A stretch of DNA of 23,455 bases, from contig JBEKJU010000030.1 of the NCBI GenBank assembly GCA_050011095.1, forward strand, positions 1 to 23,455, read 5' to 3'. The stretch is from JBEKJU01 sp050011095. GTDB lineage: Bacteria; Desulfobacterota; Syntrophorhabdia; Syntrophorhabdales; WCHB1-27. Positions 23,216 to 23,455 of the stretch are shown here, piece by piece. The stretch's first letter is position 1; every line of letters begins with the position of its first letter. The notes under the pieces are model-generated. The model did not search any database. It saw nothing but the letters and a program-made list of their open reading frames with translations, and had not been told where the DNA came from. The position numbers and the translations under genes are program-made.

Positions 23216-23245
23216 ACCCTGCTGCAAGCAGCAGGGTCATTTATT
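23216..23245 (+). terminator. Hairpin and T-rich tail after the IS110 transposase
   Basis: ACCCTGCTG (23216-23224) pairs perfectly with CAGCAGGGT (23229-23237) around a CAAG loop, followed by CATTTATTAT. The stem is strong, but the T-run is interrupted. It may be a host terminator into which the IS inserted, rather than part of the element. Confidence 0.55.
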
Positions 23246-23455
23246 ATGCCGAATGCCAAAACGTGCTTTCGGCCGACCTTCAGGGCCTCCCTATGGATGG
23301 GATGACGGGGTGCATCATTTTTTTTCCTCACGCACTTAGGGCTCGTCAGAAAATAAATGGGCCATCTGGCTCGTCTTTTTGTCCGCCCGCTTCGTTGCGA
23401 AAAGGTCATGTACATCCAGTACATTTGGCCTTTCCGCGCCTCGCCGATCGGCCAA
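23246..23455. other. Right-edge stretch, repeat-like, no gene called
   Basis: A minus-strand frame of 79 codons crosses this region but has no recognisable family. The edge contains ATGTAC-ATCCA-GTACAT (23409-23425) enclosed by AAAGG/CCTTT, and GCCGATCGGC near the end. The combination of nested palindromes beside an IS suggests a dispersed repeat or an IS remnant continuing outside the window. Confidence 0.35.

Larger units (their letters stand above)
22025..23225 (+). mobile_element. IS110-family insertion sequence (inferred ends)
   Basis: The transposase, a structured non-coding left end of about 200 bases and a short right end make a 1.2-kb IS110-type element. These elements have no terminal inverted repeats, so ends are inferred: CCTGCTGC is directly repeated at 22025-22032 and 23218-23225. 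Joining across it removes the whole element and leaves one intact hairpin (CCTGCTG-CAAG-CAGCAGG). The left flank is the inverted hairpin repeat. IS110 elements commonly insert in palindromic repeats and exchange at a short core such as CT. The exact boundaries are uncertain. Confidence 0.5.

Overview
The window (GC-rich, well under 65 % by eye) reads like a chromosomal segment of an anaerobic Desulfobacterota/deltaproteobacterial bacterium, possibly a Syntrophorhabdus-like lineage. That placement is inference from gene content: a Pst operon with two divergent PstB subunits, a UPF0182 protein, and GlcD-type flavoproteins flanking a CCG-domain Fe-S protein under an IclR regulator. No rRNA or tRNA genes were seen.

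Layout. Positions 1-1700 are an accessory strip on the minus strand: the start of a gene running off the left edge, a HicBA pair with a shortened HicA, and a BrnTA pair bracketed by copies of an 11-bp-unit repeat. Positions 1750-6524 hold a tight plus-strand phosphate operon, phoU-pstS-pstC-pstA-pstB1-pstB2. A 913-residue UPF0182 membrane protein follows (6805-9546). It faces a minus-strand operon (14128 to 9723) of FAD oxidase, double-CCG Fe-S protein and a second FAD oxidase, with an IclR regulator just upstream, then a flavin-reductase-like protein and a DHA2-type MFS exporter. From 17.9 kb a small Cys/Trp protein precedes an ABC-2 ATPase/permease pair. This pair converges on a MATE exporter across an array of hairpin repeats. 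An IS110-family element and a repeat-like right edge close the window.

How the genes work together. PstS captures phosphate, PstC/PstA form the channel, the two PstB proteins power it and PhoU links it to signalling. The PstB pair has complementary motif losses, suggesting an obligate heterodimer with one working ATP site. The FAD/Fe-S/FAD operon looks like an electron-transferring dehydrogenase for a hydroxy acid or alcohol of unknown identity. The most unusual non-coding signals are (a) the 88-99 bp repeat array at 19.98-20.37 kb, whose stem sequences change while staying self-complementary, with an inverted partial copy beyond the MATE gene, and (b) a structured leader before the IS110 transposase that fits a bridge RNA, with ends that would build a promoter on circularisation.
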